From positions 8,047,398-8,111,397 of the forward strand of contig NC_080057.1 of NCBI RefSeq assembly GCF_026212465.1: a stretch of 64,000 bases of DNA, written 5' to 3'. The translations under genes and the position numbers were made by a program. Below, in pieces: positions 21,201 through 33,900 of this stretch; the stretch's first letter is position 1, and each line of letters opens with the position of its first letter. A model generated the notes under the pieces. That model searched no databases. It saw only the letters and a list, made by a program, of their open reading frames with translations, and had not been told where the DNA came from. Source of the stretch: Amaranthus tricolor. Lineage: Eukaryota > Streptophyta > Magnoliopsida > Caryophyllales > Amaranthaceae.

Positions 21201-22595
21201 TTATCTCGAAGAGCATACTTGCTTTCTATGGTGGATGCTAAGGTTTTGGGTTTTGAACAACTCAAGGAGTATTACAAAGATGATCCTGATTTTGCTAATG
21301 AATTTCCAAAGCCATCGAAAGATTACGTTGATCAAGATGGTTATCTTTTTAAAGGTAACAAGTTGTGTGTTCCTAAAGGTGGCATTCGTGAATTGTTGGT
21401 AGGAGAAGTTCATAGTGGTGGATTGGCTGGTCATTTTGGCATTCAAAAGACTCTTGATATTCTTGGTGAGCATTTCTATTGGCCAAGGATGATCAGGGAT
21501 GTTACTTTAGTTGTGGAGAGATGTGCTACATGTCAAAAGTCAAAAGGGCATTTCACAAAGGGGCTTTATACTCCATTACCTGTTCCAGATTCTCCTTGGG
21601 AAAGTGTTAGCATGGATTTCATTGTTGGGCTACCGCGGACTCAAAGGGGTAGAGATAGCATTATGGTGGTGGTAGATAGATTTTCCAAAATGGCTCATTT
21701 TGTAGCTTGTAATAAAACAGATGATGCAGTAAAAGTGGCTGAATTGTACTTCAAGGAAATTGTCAAACTACATGGCATTCCTCGAAGTATAGTTTCGGAT
21801 AGGGACTCCAAGTTTTTAAGTCACTTTTGGAGGACCCTATGGAAGTTGGTTGGTACCAAGTTACTATTTAGCACCTCTCATCATCCCCAAACTGATGGGC
21901 AAACAGAGGTGACAAATAGAACTTTGGGTGCTTTGTTACGTGGTCTTGTGAGCAAAACGCAGAAAGATTGGGACACGAAACTAGCCCATGCGGAGTTTGC
22001 TTACAATAGGGCTCATTCTTTAACTACTTCTCGTTCTCCTTTTGAAGTAGTGTATGGAGTGAATCCATTTGTGCCTGTTGATTTGATTCCCTTGCTGAAA
22101 ACTAATATGGTAGAAAAAGATGCAAAAAAGAGGGTGGAAACCTTTCAAAAAACCTGTGAGCAAGTAAAGAAAAGAATTGAGGAGATGAATAAAAAATACC
22201 AAGAGAGAGCAAACAAAAAAAGGAAACAACCCATATTTAACCCTGGGGATTTGGTTTGGCTTCATTTGAGAAAAGAGAGATTTCCGAAGCTTCGCAAAAA
22301 CAAGCTCATGCCTCGTTCTGATGGTCCGTTTAAAGTACTTGAGAGGGTAAATGATAATGCATACAAGATTGAACTTCCTGATGAGTTGATGGGTGTTAGT
22401 GCTACTTTTAATGTGGGCGATTTGTCACCGTACTTGGATGATTCAAGTTTGAGGACAAACTCTTCAAAAGAAGGAGAGAATGATCCAAGATCAAATACGT
22501 TATCTCATGAGCCGATTGCTTTAGTTCTTGAAGTACTTGGTTTTAATCCTTTTAAATCTGAATTTGTTACATGTCTAACTTGGGTTGAAGATTAA
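18201..22595 (+). CDS. gag-pol: Gag-Pol polyprotein, intact (1464 aa)
   Basis: One open frame with no stop. I start it at ATG 18201 (MAEENLAELLRSINLR): the frame extends upstream only through the poly(A) run to a GTG. Domains by residue: charged N-terminus; Gag capsid-like region about 75-245; CCHC knuckle C302, C305, H310, C315; protease with DSGA at 400-403; RT about 570-800 with YLDD at 746-749; RNase H with first catalytic Asp D894; integrase HHCC zinc finger, then core D1139, D1200, E1236 (35 residues between the last two); GPF module near 1375. No separate chromodomain is evident. The last 38 residues (about 1427-1464) are encoded by the 3' LTR. All visible catalytic residues are present, so the protein could be active. 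Gag and Pol share one frame; how their ratio is set is not visible. Confidence 0.95.
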   Translation: MAEENLAELLRSINLRLERMEKKNEEREIEKQKQDTRMDAMADMLLKATRKIGEIENEDSSSGNNYKSFDEDRGLRINLPEFDGGHDSESFLDWLRQIETVFEYKEYDDKKKFKLAVLKLTKLAALWYENVKANRRREGKNKMDSWEKFKKKMRDKWVSKEYEQEQYLKLTHLSQENEMSVEEYIREFEKLCLICDLQEKEAFKIARFIKGLSKNICRKVEVTHYASFSDVCKLALKYEAQSKEEKEKEKPKFPYKGTSKFTPSNSKGSTFQSKAFPSSFISEKSKEKAVVSPSELATRRKCFKCHGRGHIASECPSKAVLTSTQCAIMDEEEKMYNFVANEVEDLEDDYEEEIQPEDEYNMMVVRKVLFSEPQADLKQRHNLFHTRCKIGEKTCNVIVDSGAQTDVVSSEVVSKLKLATRDHEEPYKLNWLNDSTGIRVRKQALVSYSIGGFEDERWCDVIPMDACHLLLGRPWQFDHNSEHRGKSNEYIVTKKDGRKVKLIPLPPKVAKKEKDKSNYLVTCNEFEKIVDEYGGGYALVLRTKDQISTSCDNSSSLNELLEEYKDVFPNDLPKGLPPIRGIEHAIDLIPGAPLPNKAAYRCNPEESKELERQVSELIERGYVRESLSPCAVPAFLVPKKDGTWRMCVDSRSINNITIKYRFPMPRLQDMLDELSGALVFSKIDLRSGYHQMRIREGDEWKTAFKTKQGLYEWLVMPFGLCNAPSSFMRLMNEVLRPFLNNFVVVYLDDILVYSKNNEDHMVHLKRLFEKLREVKLYGKLEKCFFMTPSVSFLGYIVTREGVQVDPEKVKAVKSWLAPTNVHEVRSFHGLASFYRRFIRNFSSIMAPITELTKKGEFEWTENAQRAFDKVKYMLCNAPILVLPDFNNVFEVECDASGVGIGAVLIQEKKPVSFFSEKLSEAKLNYSTYDREFYAIVRALDHWSHYLRPKPFVLHSDHEALKFINGQQKLNKRHAKWVEFLQSFTFSSKYKDGKSNIVADALSRRAYLLSMVDAKVLGFEQLKEYYKDDPDFANEFPKPSKDYVDQDGYLFKGNKLCVPKGGIRELLVGEVHSGGLAGHFGIQKTLDILGEHFYWPRMIRDVTLVVERCATCQKSKGHFTKGLYTPLPVPDSPWESVSMDFIVGLPRTQRGRDSIMVVVDRFSKMAHFVACNKTDDAVKVAELYFKEIVKLHGIPRSIVSDRDSKFLSHFWRTLWKLVGTKLLFSTSHHPQTDGQTEVTNRTLGALLRGLVSKTQKDWDTKLAHAEFAYNRAHSLTTSRSPFEVVYGVNPFVPVDLIPLLKTNMVEKDAKKRVETFQKTCEQVKKRIEEMNKKYQERANKKRKQPIFNPGDLVWLHLRKERFPKLRKNKLMPRSDGPFKVLERVNDNAYKIELPDELMGVSATFNVGDLSPYLDDSSLRTNSSKEGENDPRSNTLSHEPIALVLEVLGFNPFKSEFVTCLTWVED
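22466..22480 (+). other. Polypurine tract
   Basis: AAAAGAAGGAGAGAA directly before the 3' LTR start TGATCC. It is also coding (part of SSKEGEN), so it lies inside the polyprotein frame. Confidence 0.85.
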
Positions 22596-23168
22596 GTGAA
22601 GCTACATATATATTGGTTGGACGTCACTTTGATAGGTCCAAGTTTAGCTATGTTTTTTAAAGTCTTTTTACCACTTAAATCTGATTAATTAGCTACTGCA
22701 TGCTTAGGGAACAACTTAAATCAGCCTAATGCATGCTTTGGAGGCTATTTAATGTTGTTTTGTGAGTTCCAATGCTTGTTCCCCATGCTTGGACGTCCCA
22801 CCTTAATTTCTCTTGCTTTTTAGCTTCCTTTTGCTGTTGTAACTCTATTTAAAGAGAGCTATTCATGAATGAAAGTTCAGACTTGTTTTATGAATCAACC
22901 TTTGTGTTTTCTTCTTGCCTATCTTTGTGTTTGTCCAAGGTTAACAAGAGTTCTTTAATACTTTGAGTGTGTTCTTGAGTATTAAACTAGGGGAGATTGA
23001 GTTTGTCTTGTCTCTAGCCTAAATACTATTGCATTGAGTTTGTTCTTGTGCTTTGGTTGTCCTATTTTCATTCAAATATACATTCTGTCCAAATTACTTC
23101 TTCTTTCTTTTCTTTTGTCCTTCTCCTTCCTTAATCATTTAGGAAGTCTTGAATTAGCATTTACATCA
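22481..23168 (+). mobile_element. 3' LTR of the complete element (688 bp)
   Basis: Same sequence as the 5' LTR by eye. Its first 115 bp encode the polyprotein C-terminus and stop codon (22593-22595). The rest of the LTR (22596-23168) holds no gene. The TATA-like box at 22846-22853 points rightward into the satellite that starts at 23169. Confidence 0.92.
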
Positions 23169-24255
23169 GAATGAACGATGAAGAATGAACAAGGATCAAT
23201 GATCAATGAAGAATGAACGATGAAGAATGAACAAGGATTAATGGTCAATGACGAATGAACGATGAAGAATGAACAAGGATCAATGATCAATGAAGAATGA
23301 ACGATGAAGAATGAACAAGGATCAATGGTCAATGAAGAATGAACGATGAAGAATGAACAAGGATCAATGATCAATGACGAATGAACGATTAAGAATGAAC
23401 AAGGATCAATGATCAATAAAGAATGAACGATGAAGAATGAACAAGGATCAATGATCAATGAAGAATGAACGATGAAGAATGAACAAGGATCAATTATCAA
23501 TGACGAATGAACGATGAAGAATGAACAAGGATCAATGATCAATGAAGAATGAACGATGAAGAATAAACAAGGATTAATGGTCAATGACGAATGAACGATG
23601 AAGAATGAACAAGGATCAATGATCAATGAAGGATGAACGATGAAGAATAAACAAGGATCAATCGTCAATGACGAATGAACGATGAAGAATCAACAAGGAT
23701 CAATGATCAATGAAGAATGAACGATGAAGAATGAACAAGGATCAATGCTCAATGAAGAATGAACGATGAAGAATCAACAAGGATCAATTATCAATGACAA
23801 ATGAACGATGAAGAATGAACAAGGATCAATGATCAATGAAGAATGAACGATGAAGAATGAACAAGGATCAATGATCAATGAAGAATGAACGATGAACAAT
23901 GAACAAGGATCAATAGTCAATGACGAATGAACGATGAAGAATCAACAAGGATCAATGATCAATGAATAATGAACGATGAAGAATGAACAAGGATTAATGG
24001 TCAATGACGAATGAACGATGAAGAATGAACAAGGATCAATGATCAATGAAGAATGAACGATGAAGAATGAACAAGGGTCAATGATCAATGAAGAATGAAC
24101 GATGAAAAATGAACAAGGATTAATGATCAATGAAGAATAAACGATGAAGAATGAACAAGGATCAATGATCAATGACGAATGAACGATGAAGAATGAACAA
24201 GGATCAATGATCAATGAAGAATGAACGATGAAGAATGAACAAGGGTCAATGATCA

Positions 24256-27200
24256 ATGAAGAATGAACGATGAAGAATGAACAAGGATTAATGATCAATG
24301 AAGAATGAACGATGAATAATGAACAAGGATCAATGATCAATGAAGAATGAACGATGAAGAATGAACAAGGATTAATGGTCAATGACGAATGAACGATGAA
24401 GAATGAACAAGTATCAATGATCAATGAAGAATGAACGATGAAGAATGAACAAGGATCAATGATCAATGAAGAATGAATGATGAAGAATGAACAAGGATCA
24501 ATAGTCAATGACGAATGAACGATGAAGAATGAACAAGGATCAATGATCAATGAAGAATGAACGATGAAGAATGAACAAGGATTAATGGTCAATGACGAAT
24601 GAACGATGAAGAATGAACAAGTATCAATGATCAATGAAGAATGAACGATGAAGAATGAACAAGGATCAATGATCAATAAAGAATGAATGATGAAGAATGA
24701 ACAAGGATCAATAGTCAATGACGAATGAACGATGAAGAATGAACAAGGATCAATGATCAATGAATAATGAACGATGAAGAATGAACAAGGATTAATGGTC
24801 AATGACGAATGAACGATGAAGAATGAACAAGGATCAATAATCAATGAAGAATGAACAAGGATCAATGATCAAAGAAGAATGAACAAGGATCAATGATCAA
24901 TGAAGAATGAACGATGAAGAATGAACAAGGATCAATGATCAATGAAGAATGAACGATGAAGCATGAACGATGAAGAATGAACAAGGATCAATTATCAATG
25001 AATAATGAACGATGAAGAATGAACAAGGATTAATGGTCAATGTCGAATGAACGATGAAGAATGAACAAGGATCAATGATCAATGTAGAATGAACGATGAA
25101 GAATGAACAAGGATCAATGATCAATGAAGAATAAACGATGAAGAATGAACAAGGATCAATGAAGAATGACGAATGAACGATGAAGAATGAACAAGGATCA
25201 ATGATCAATGAAGAATGAACAATGAAGAATGAACAAGGATTAATGGTCAATGAAGAATGAACGATGAAGAATGAACAAGGATAAATGGTCAATGAAGAAT
25301 GAACGATGAAGAATTAACAAGGATCAATGATGAATGTCGAATGAACGATGAAGAATGAACAAGGATCAATGATCAATGAAGAATAAACGATGAAGAATGA
25401 ACAAGGGTCAATGATCAATGAAGAATGAACGATGAAGAATGAACAAGGATTAATGATCAATGAAGAATGAACGATGAAGAATGAACAAGGATTAATGATC
25501 AATAAAGAATGAACGATGAAGAATGAACAAGGATCAATGATCAATGAAGAATGAACGATGAAGAATAAACAAGGATTAATGGTCAATGACGAATGAACGA
25601 TGAAGAATGAACAAGGATCAATGATCAATGAAGAATGAACGATGAAGAATGAACAAGGATCAATGGTCAATGAAGAATGAACGATGAAGAATGAACAAGG
25701 ATCAATGATCAATGACGAATGAACGATTAAGAATGAACAAGGATCAATGATCAATAAAGAATGAACGATGAAGAATGAACAAGGATCAATGATCAATGAA
25801 GAATGAACGATGAAGAATAAACAAGGATTAATGGTCAATGACGAATGAACGATGAAGAATGAACAAGGATCAATGATCAATGAAGGATGAACGATGAAGA
25901 ATAAACAAGGATCAATCGTCAATGACGAATGAACGATGAAGAATCAACAAGGATCAATGATCAATGAAGAATGAACGATGAAGAATGAACAAGGATCAAT
26001 GCTCAATGAAGAATGAACGATGAAGAATCAACAAGGATCAATTATCAATGACAAATGAACGATGAAGAATGAACAAGGATCAATGATCAATGAAGAATGA
26101 ACGATGAAGAATGAACAAGGATCAATAGTCAATGACGAATGAACGATGAAGAATGAACAAGGATCAATGATCAATGAAGAATGAACGATGAAGAATGAAC
26201 AAGGATTAATGGTCAATGACGAATGAACGATGAAGAATGAACAAGTATCAATGATCAATGAAGAATGAACGATGAAGAATGAACAAGGATCAATGATCAA
26301 TAAAGAATGAATGATGAAGAATGAACAAGGATCAATAGTCAATGACGAATGAACGATGAAGAATGAACAAGGATCAATGATCAATGAATAATGAACGATG
26401 AAGAATGAACAAGGATTAATGGTCAATGACGAATGAACGATGAAGAATGAACAAGGATCAATAATCAATGAAGAATGAACGATGAAGAATGAACAAGGAT
26501 CAATGATCAAAGAAGAATGAACAAGGATCAATGATCAATGAAGAATGAACGATGAAGAATGAACAAGGATCAATGATCAATGAAGAATGAACGATGAAGC
26601 ATGAACGATGAAGAATGAACAAGGATCAATTATCAATGAATAATGAACGATGAAGAATGAACAAGGATTAATGGTCAATGTCGAATGAACGATGAAGAAT
26701 GAACAAGGATCAATGATCAATGTAGAATGAACGATGAAGAATGAACAAGGATCAATGATCAATGAAGAATAAACGATGAAGAATGAACAAGGATCAATGA
26801 AGAATGACGAATGAACGATGAAGAATGAACAAGGATCAATGGTCAATGACGAATGAACGATGAAGAATGAACAAGTATCAATGATCAATGAAGAATGAAC
26901 GATGAAGAATGAACAAGGATCAATGATCAATAAAGAATGAATGATGAAGAATGAACAAGGATCAATAGTCAATGACGAATGAACGATGAAGAATGAACAA
27001 GGATCAATGATCAATGAATAATGAACGATGAAGAATGAACAAGGATTAATGGTCAATGACGAATGAACGATGAAGAATGAACAAGGATCAATGATCAATG
27101 AAGAATGAACGATGATGAATGAACAAGGATCAATGATCAAAGAAGAATGAACGATGAAGAATGAACAAGGATCAATGATCAATGAAGAATGAACGATGAA

Positions 27201-30200
27201 GAATGAACAAGGATCAATGATCAATGAAGAATGAACGATGAAGAATGAACGATGAAGAATGAACAAGGATCAATTATCAATGAATAATGAACGATGAAGA
27301 ATGAACAAGGATTAATGGTCAATGTCGAATGAACGATGAAGAATGAACAAGGATCAATGGTCAATGAAGAATGAACGATGAAGAATGAACAAGGATCAAT
27401 GATCAATGAAGAATAAACGATGAAGAATGAACAAGGATCAATGAAGAATGACGAATGAACGATGAAGAATGAACAAGGATCAATGATCAATGAAGAATGA
27501 ACGATGAAGAATGAACAAGGATAAATGGTCAATGAAGAATGAACGATGAAGAATGAACAAGGATAAATGGTCAATGAAGAATGAACGATGAAGAATTAAC
27601 AAGGATCAATGATCAATGTCGAATGAACGATGAAGAATGAACAAGGATCAATGATCAATGAAGAATGAACGATGAAGATTGAACAAGGGTCAATGATCAA
27701 TGAAGAATGAACGACGAAGAATGAACAAGGATTAATGATCAATGAAGAATGAACGATGAAGAATGAACAAGGATTAATGATCAATAAAGAATGAACGATG
27801 AAGAATGAACAAGGATCAATGATCAATGAAGAATGAACGATGAAGAATAAACAAGGATTAATGGTCAATGACGAATGAACGATGAAGAATGAACAAGGAT
27901 CAATGATCAATGAAGAATGAACGATGAAGAATGAACAAGGATCAATGATCAATGAAGAATGAACGATGAAGAATAAACAAGGATTAATGGTCAATGACGA
28001 ATGAACGATGAAGAATGAACAAGGATCAATGATCAATGAAGAATGAACGATAAAGAATGAACAAGGATCAATGATCAAAGAAGAATGAACGATGAAGAAT
28101 GAACAAGGATCAATGATCAATGAAGAATGAACGATGAAGAATGAACAAGGATCAATTATCAATGAAGAATGAACAAGGATTAATGGTCAATGTCGAATGA
28201 ACGATGAAGAATGAACAAGGATCAATTATCAATGAAGAATGAACGATGAAGAATGAACAAGGATCAATGATCAATGAAGAATAAACGATGAAGAATGAAC
28301 AAGGATCAATGAAGAATGACGAATGAACGATGAAGAATGAACAAGGATCAATGATCAATGAAGAATGAACGATGAAGAATGAACAAGGATAAATGGTCAA
28401 TGAAGAATGAACGATGAAGAATTAACAAGGATCAATGATCAATGTCGAATGAACGATGAAGAATGAACAAGGATCAATGATCAATGAAGAATGAGCGATG
28501 AAGAATGAACAAGGTTCAATGATCAATGAAGAATGAACGATGAAGAATGAACAAGGATTAATGATCAATGAAGAATGAACGATGAAGAATGAACAAGGAT
28601 TAATGATCAATAAAGAATGAACGATGAAGAATGAACAAGGATCAATGATCAATGAAGAATGAACGATGAAGAATAAACAAGGATTAATGGTCAATGACGA
28701 ATGAACGATGAAGAATGAACAAGGATCAATGATCAATGAAGAATGAACGATGAAGAATGAACAAGGATCAATGGTCAATGAAGAAAGAACGATGAAGAAT
28801 GAACAAGGATCAATGATCAATGACGAATGAACGATGAAGAATGAACAAGGATCAATGATCAATAAAGAATGAACGATGAAGAATGAACAAGGATCAATGA
28901 TCAATGAAGAATGAACGATGAAGAATAAACAAGGATTAATGGTCAATGACGAATGAAGGATGAAGAATGAACAAGGATCAATAATCAATGAAGAATGAAC
29001 GATGAAGAATGAACAAGGATAAATGGTCAATGAAGAATGAACGATGAAGAATGAACAAGGATCAATGATCAATGACGAATGAACGATGAAGAATGAACAA
29101 GGATCAATGATCAATAAAGAATGAACGATGAAGAATGAACAAGGATCAATGATCAATGAAGAATGAACGATGAAGAATGAACAAGGATCAATTATCAATG
29201 ACGAATGAACGATGAAGAATGAACAAGGATCAATGATCAATGAAGAATGAACGATGAAGAATATACAAGGATTAATGGTCAATGACGAATGAACGATGAA
29301 GAATGAACAAGGATTAATGATCAATGAAGGATGAACGATGAAGAATAAACAAGGATCAATCGTCAATGACGAATGAACGATGAAGAATCAACAAGGATCA
29401 ATGATCAATGAAGAATGAACGATGAAGAATGAACAAGGATCAATGATCAATGACGAATGAACGATGAAGAATGAACAAGGATCAATGATCAATAAAGAAT
29501 GAACGATGAAGAATGAACAAGGATCAATGATCAATGACGAATGAACGATGAAGAATGAACAAGGATCAATGATCAATAAAGAATGAACGATGAAGAATGA
29601 ACAAGGATCAATGATCAATGAAGAATGAACGATGAAGAATGAACAAGGATCAATTATCAATGACGAATGAACGATGAAGAATGAACAAGGATCAATGATC
29701 AATGAAGAATGAACGATGAAGAATAAACAAGGATTAATGGTCAATGACGAATGAACGATGAAGAATGAACAAGGATCAATGATCAATGAAGGATGAACGA
29801 TGAAGAATAAATAAGGATCAATCGTCAATGACGAATGAACGATGAAGAATCAACAAGGATCAATGATCAATGAAGAATGAACGATGAAGAATGAACAAGG
29901 ATCAATGATCAATGAAGAATGAACGATGAAGAATAAACAAGAATCAATGATCAATGAAGAATGAACGATGAAGAATGAACAAGGATCAATGATCAATGAA
30001 GAATGAACGATGAAGAATGAACAAGGATCAATGATCAATGAAGAATGAACGATGAAGAATGAACAAGGATCAATGATCAATGACAAATGAACGATGAAGA
30101 ATGAACGATGAAGAATAAACAAGGATTAATGGTCAATGACGAATGAACGATGAAGAATGAACAAGGATCAATGATCAATGAAGAATGAACGATGAAGAAT

Positions 30201-30962
30201 GAACAAGGATCAATAGTCAATGACGAATGAACGATGAAGAATGAACAAGGATCAATGATCAATGAAGAATGAACGATGAAGAATGAACAAGGATCAATAG
30301 TCAATGAAGAATGAACAAGGATCAATGATCAATGAAGAATGAGCGATGAAGAATGAACAACGATCAATGATCAATGAAGAATGAACGATGAAGAATGAAC
30401 AAGGATCAATGCTCAATGAAGAATGAACGATGAAGAATGAACAAGGATCAATTATCAATGAAGAATTAACGATGAAAAATGAACAAGGATCAATGATCAA
30501 TGAAGAATAAACGATGAAGAATGAACAAGGATCAATGAAGAATGACGAATGAACGATGAAGAATGAACAAGGATCAATGATCAATGACGAATGAACGATG
30601 AAGAATGAACAAAGATTAATGCTCAATGAAGAATGAACGATGAAGAATGAACAAGGATCAATGATCAATGAAGAATGAATGATGAAGAATGAACAAGGAT
30701 TAATGGTCAATGACGAATGAACGATGAAGAATGAACAAGGATCAATGATCAATGAAGAATGAACGATGAAGAATGAACAAGGATTAATGCTCAATGAAGA
30801 AGGAACGATGAAGAATGAACAAGGATCAATGATCAATGAAGAATGCACGATGAAGAATGAACAAGGATCAATGATCAATGAAGAATGAATGATGAAGAAT
30901 GAACAAGGATTAATGGTCAATGACGAATGAACGATGTAGAATGAACAAGGATCAATGATCAA
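24256..30962. repeat. 6.7-kb tandem duplication within the satellite, copy A
   Basis: The variant pattern of monomers from about 24256 to 30962 repeats at +6706 and, past a 14-bp indel near 28165, at +6720. Boundaries are approximate (within about one monomer). Copy A lacks one 14-bp subunit that copy B has near 34870. Confidence 0.85.
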
Positions 30963-33900
30963 TGTAGAATGAACGATGAAGAATGAACAAGGATTAATGA
31001 TCAATGAAGAATGAACGATGAATAATGAACAAGGATCAATGATCAATGAAGAATGAACGATGAAGAATGAACAAGGATTAATGGTCAATGACGAATGAAC
31101 GATGAAGAATGAACAAGTATCAATGATCAATGAAGAATGAACGATGAAGAATGAACAAGGATCAATGATCAATGAAGAATGAATGATGAAGAATGAACAA
31201 GGATCAATAGTCAATGACGAATGAACGATGAAGAATGAACAAGGATCAATGATCAATGAAGAATGAACGATGAAGAATGAACAAGGATTAATGGTCAATG
31301 ACGAATGAACGATGAAGAATGAACAAGTATCAATGATCAATGAAGAATGAACGATGAAGAATGAACAAGGATCAATGATCAATAAAGAATGAATGATGAA
31401 GAATGAACAAGGATCAATAGTCAATGACGAATGAACGATGAAGAATGAACAAGGATCAATGATCAATGAATAATGAACGATGAAGAATGAACAAGGATTA
31501 ATGGTCAATGACGAATGAACGATGAAGAATGAACAAGGATCAATAATCAATGAAGAATGAACAAGGATCAATGATCAAAGAAGAATGAACAAGGATCAAT
31601 GATCAATGAAGAATGAACGATGAAGAATGAACAAGGATCAATGATCAATGAAGAATGAACGATGAAGCATGAACGATGAAGAATGAACAAGGATCAATTA
31701 TCAATGAATAATGAACGATGAAGAATGAACAAGGATTAATGGTCAATGTCGAATGAACGATGAAGAATGAACAAGGATCAATGATCAATGTAGAATGAAC
31801 GATGAAGAATGAACAAGGATCAATGATCAATGAAGAATAAACGATGAAGAATGAACAAGGATCAATGAAGAATGACGAATGAACGATGAAGAATGAACAA
31901 GGATCAATGATCAATGAAGAATGAACAATGAAGAATGAACAAGGATTAATGGTCAATGAAGAATGAACGATGAAGAATGAACAAGGATAAATGGTCAATG
32001 AAGAATGAACGATGAAGAATTAACAAGGATCAATGATGAATGTCGAATGAACGATGAAGAATGAACAAGGATCAATGATCAATGAAGAATAAACGATGAA
32101 GAATGAACAAGGGTCAATGATCAATGAAGAATGAACGATGAAGAATGAACAAGGATTAATGATCAATGAAGAATGAACGATGAAGAATGAACAAGGATTA
32201 ATGATCAATAAAGAATGAACGATGAAGAATGAACAAGGATCAATGATCAATGAAGAATGAACAATGAAGAATAAACAAGGATTAATGGTCAATGACGAAT
32301 GAACGATGAAGAATGAACAAGGATCAATGATCAATGAAGAATGAACGATGAAGAATGAACAAGGATCAATGGTCAATGAAGAATGAACGATGAAGAATGA
32401 ACAAGGATCAATGATCAATGACGAATGAACGATTAAGAATGAACAAGGATCAATGATCAATAAAGAATGAACGATGAAGAATGAACAAGGATCAATGATC
32501 AATGAAGAATGAACGATGAAGAATAAACAAGGATTAATGGTCAATGACGAATGAACGATGAAGAATGAACAAGGATCAATGATCAATGAAGGATGAACGA
32601 TGAAGAATAAACAAGGATCAATCGTCAATGACGAATGAACGATGAAGAATCAACAAGGATCAATGATCAATGAAGAATGAACGATGAAGAATGAACAAGG
32701 ATCAATGCTCAATGAAGAATGAACGATGAAGAATCAACAAGGATCAATTATCAATGACAAATGAACGATGAAGAATGAACAAGGATCAATGATCAATGAA
32801 GAATGAACGATGAAGAATGAACAAGGATCAATAGTCAATGACGAATGAACGATGAAGAATGAACAAGGATCAATGATCAATGAAGAATGAACGATGAAGA
32901 ATGAACAAGGATTAATGGTCAATGACGAATGAACGATGAAGAATGAACAAGTATCAATGATCAATGAAGAATGAACGATGAAGAATGAACAAGGATCAAT
33001 GATCAATAAAGAATGAATGATGAAGAATGAACAAGGATCAATAGTCAATGACGAATGAACGATGAAGAATGAACAAGGATCAATGATCAATGAATAATGA
33101 ACGATGAAGAATGAACAAGGATTAATGGTCAATGACGAATGAACGATGAAGAATGAACAAGGATCAATAATCAATGAAGAATGAACGATGAAGAATGAAC
33201 AAGGATCAATGATCAAAGAAGAATGAACAAGGATCAATGATCAATGAAGAATGAACGATGAAGAATGAACAAGGATCAATGATCAATGAAGAATGAACGA
33301 TGAAGCATGAACGATGAAGAATGAACAAGGATCAATTATCAATGAATAATGAACGATGAAGAATGAACAAGGATTAATGGTCAATGTCGAATGAACGATG
33401 AAGAATGAACAAGGATCAATGATCAATGTAGAATGAACGATGAAGAATGAACAAGGATCAATGATCAATGAAGAATAAACGATGAAGAATGAACAAGGAT
33501 CAATGAAGAATGACGAATGAACGATGAAGAATGAACAAGGATCAATGGTCAATGACGAATGAACGATGAAGAATGAACAAGTATCAATGATCAATGAAGA
33601 ATGAACGATGAAGAATGAACAAGGATCAATGATCAATAAAGAATGAATGATGAAGAATGAACAAGGATCAATAGTCAATGACGAATGAACGATGAAGAAT
33701 GAACAAGGATCAATGATCAATGAATAATGAACGATGAAGAATGAACAAGGATTAATGGTCAATGACGAATGAACGATGAAGAATGAACAAGGATCAATGA
33801 TCAATGAAGAATGAACGATGATGAATGAACAAGGATCAATGATCAAAGAAGAATGAACGATGAAGAATGAACAAGGATCAATGATCAATGAAGAATGAAC

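Larger units (their letters stand above)
17365..23168 (+). mobile_element. Complete Ty3/gypsy chromovirus-type LTR retrotransposon (5804 bp)
   Basis: The order is 5' LTR (17365-18052), primer site, Gag-Pol, polypurine tract, 3' LTR (22481-23168). The LTRs are both 688 bp and I saw no difference between them by eye, so the copy is young. Domain order (Gag, protease, RT, RNase H, integrase) places it in Ty3/gypsy. The sequence style, a frame that runs into the 3' LTR and the iMet primer site suggest the CRM clade; a tree would be needed to settle this. The flanking 5-mers differ (ATAAA at 17360-17364, GAATG at 23169-23173), so there is no target-site duplication. Confidence 0.93.
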
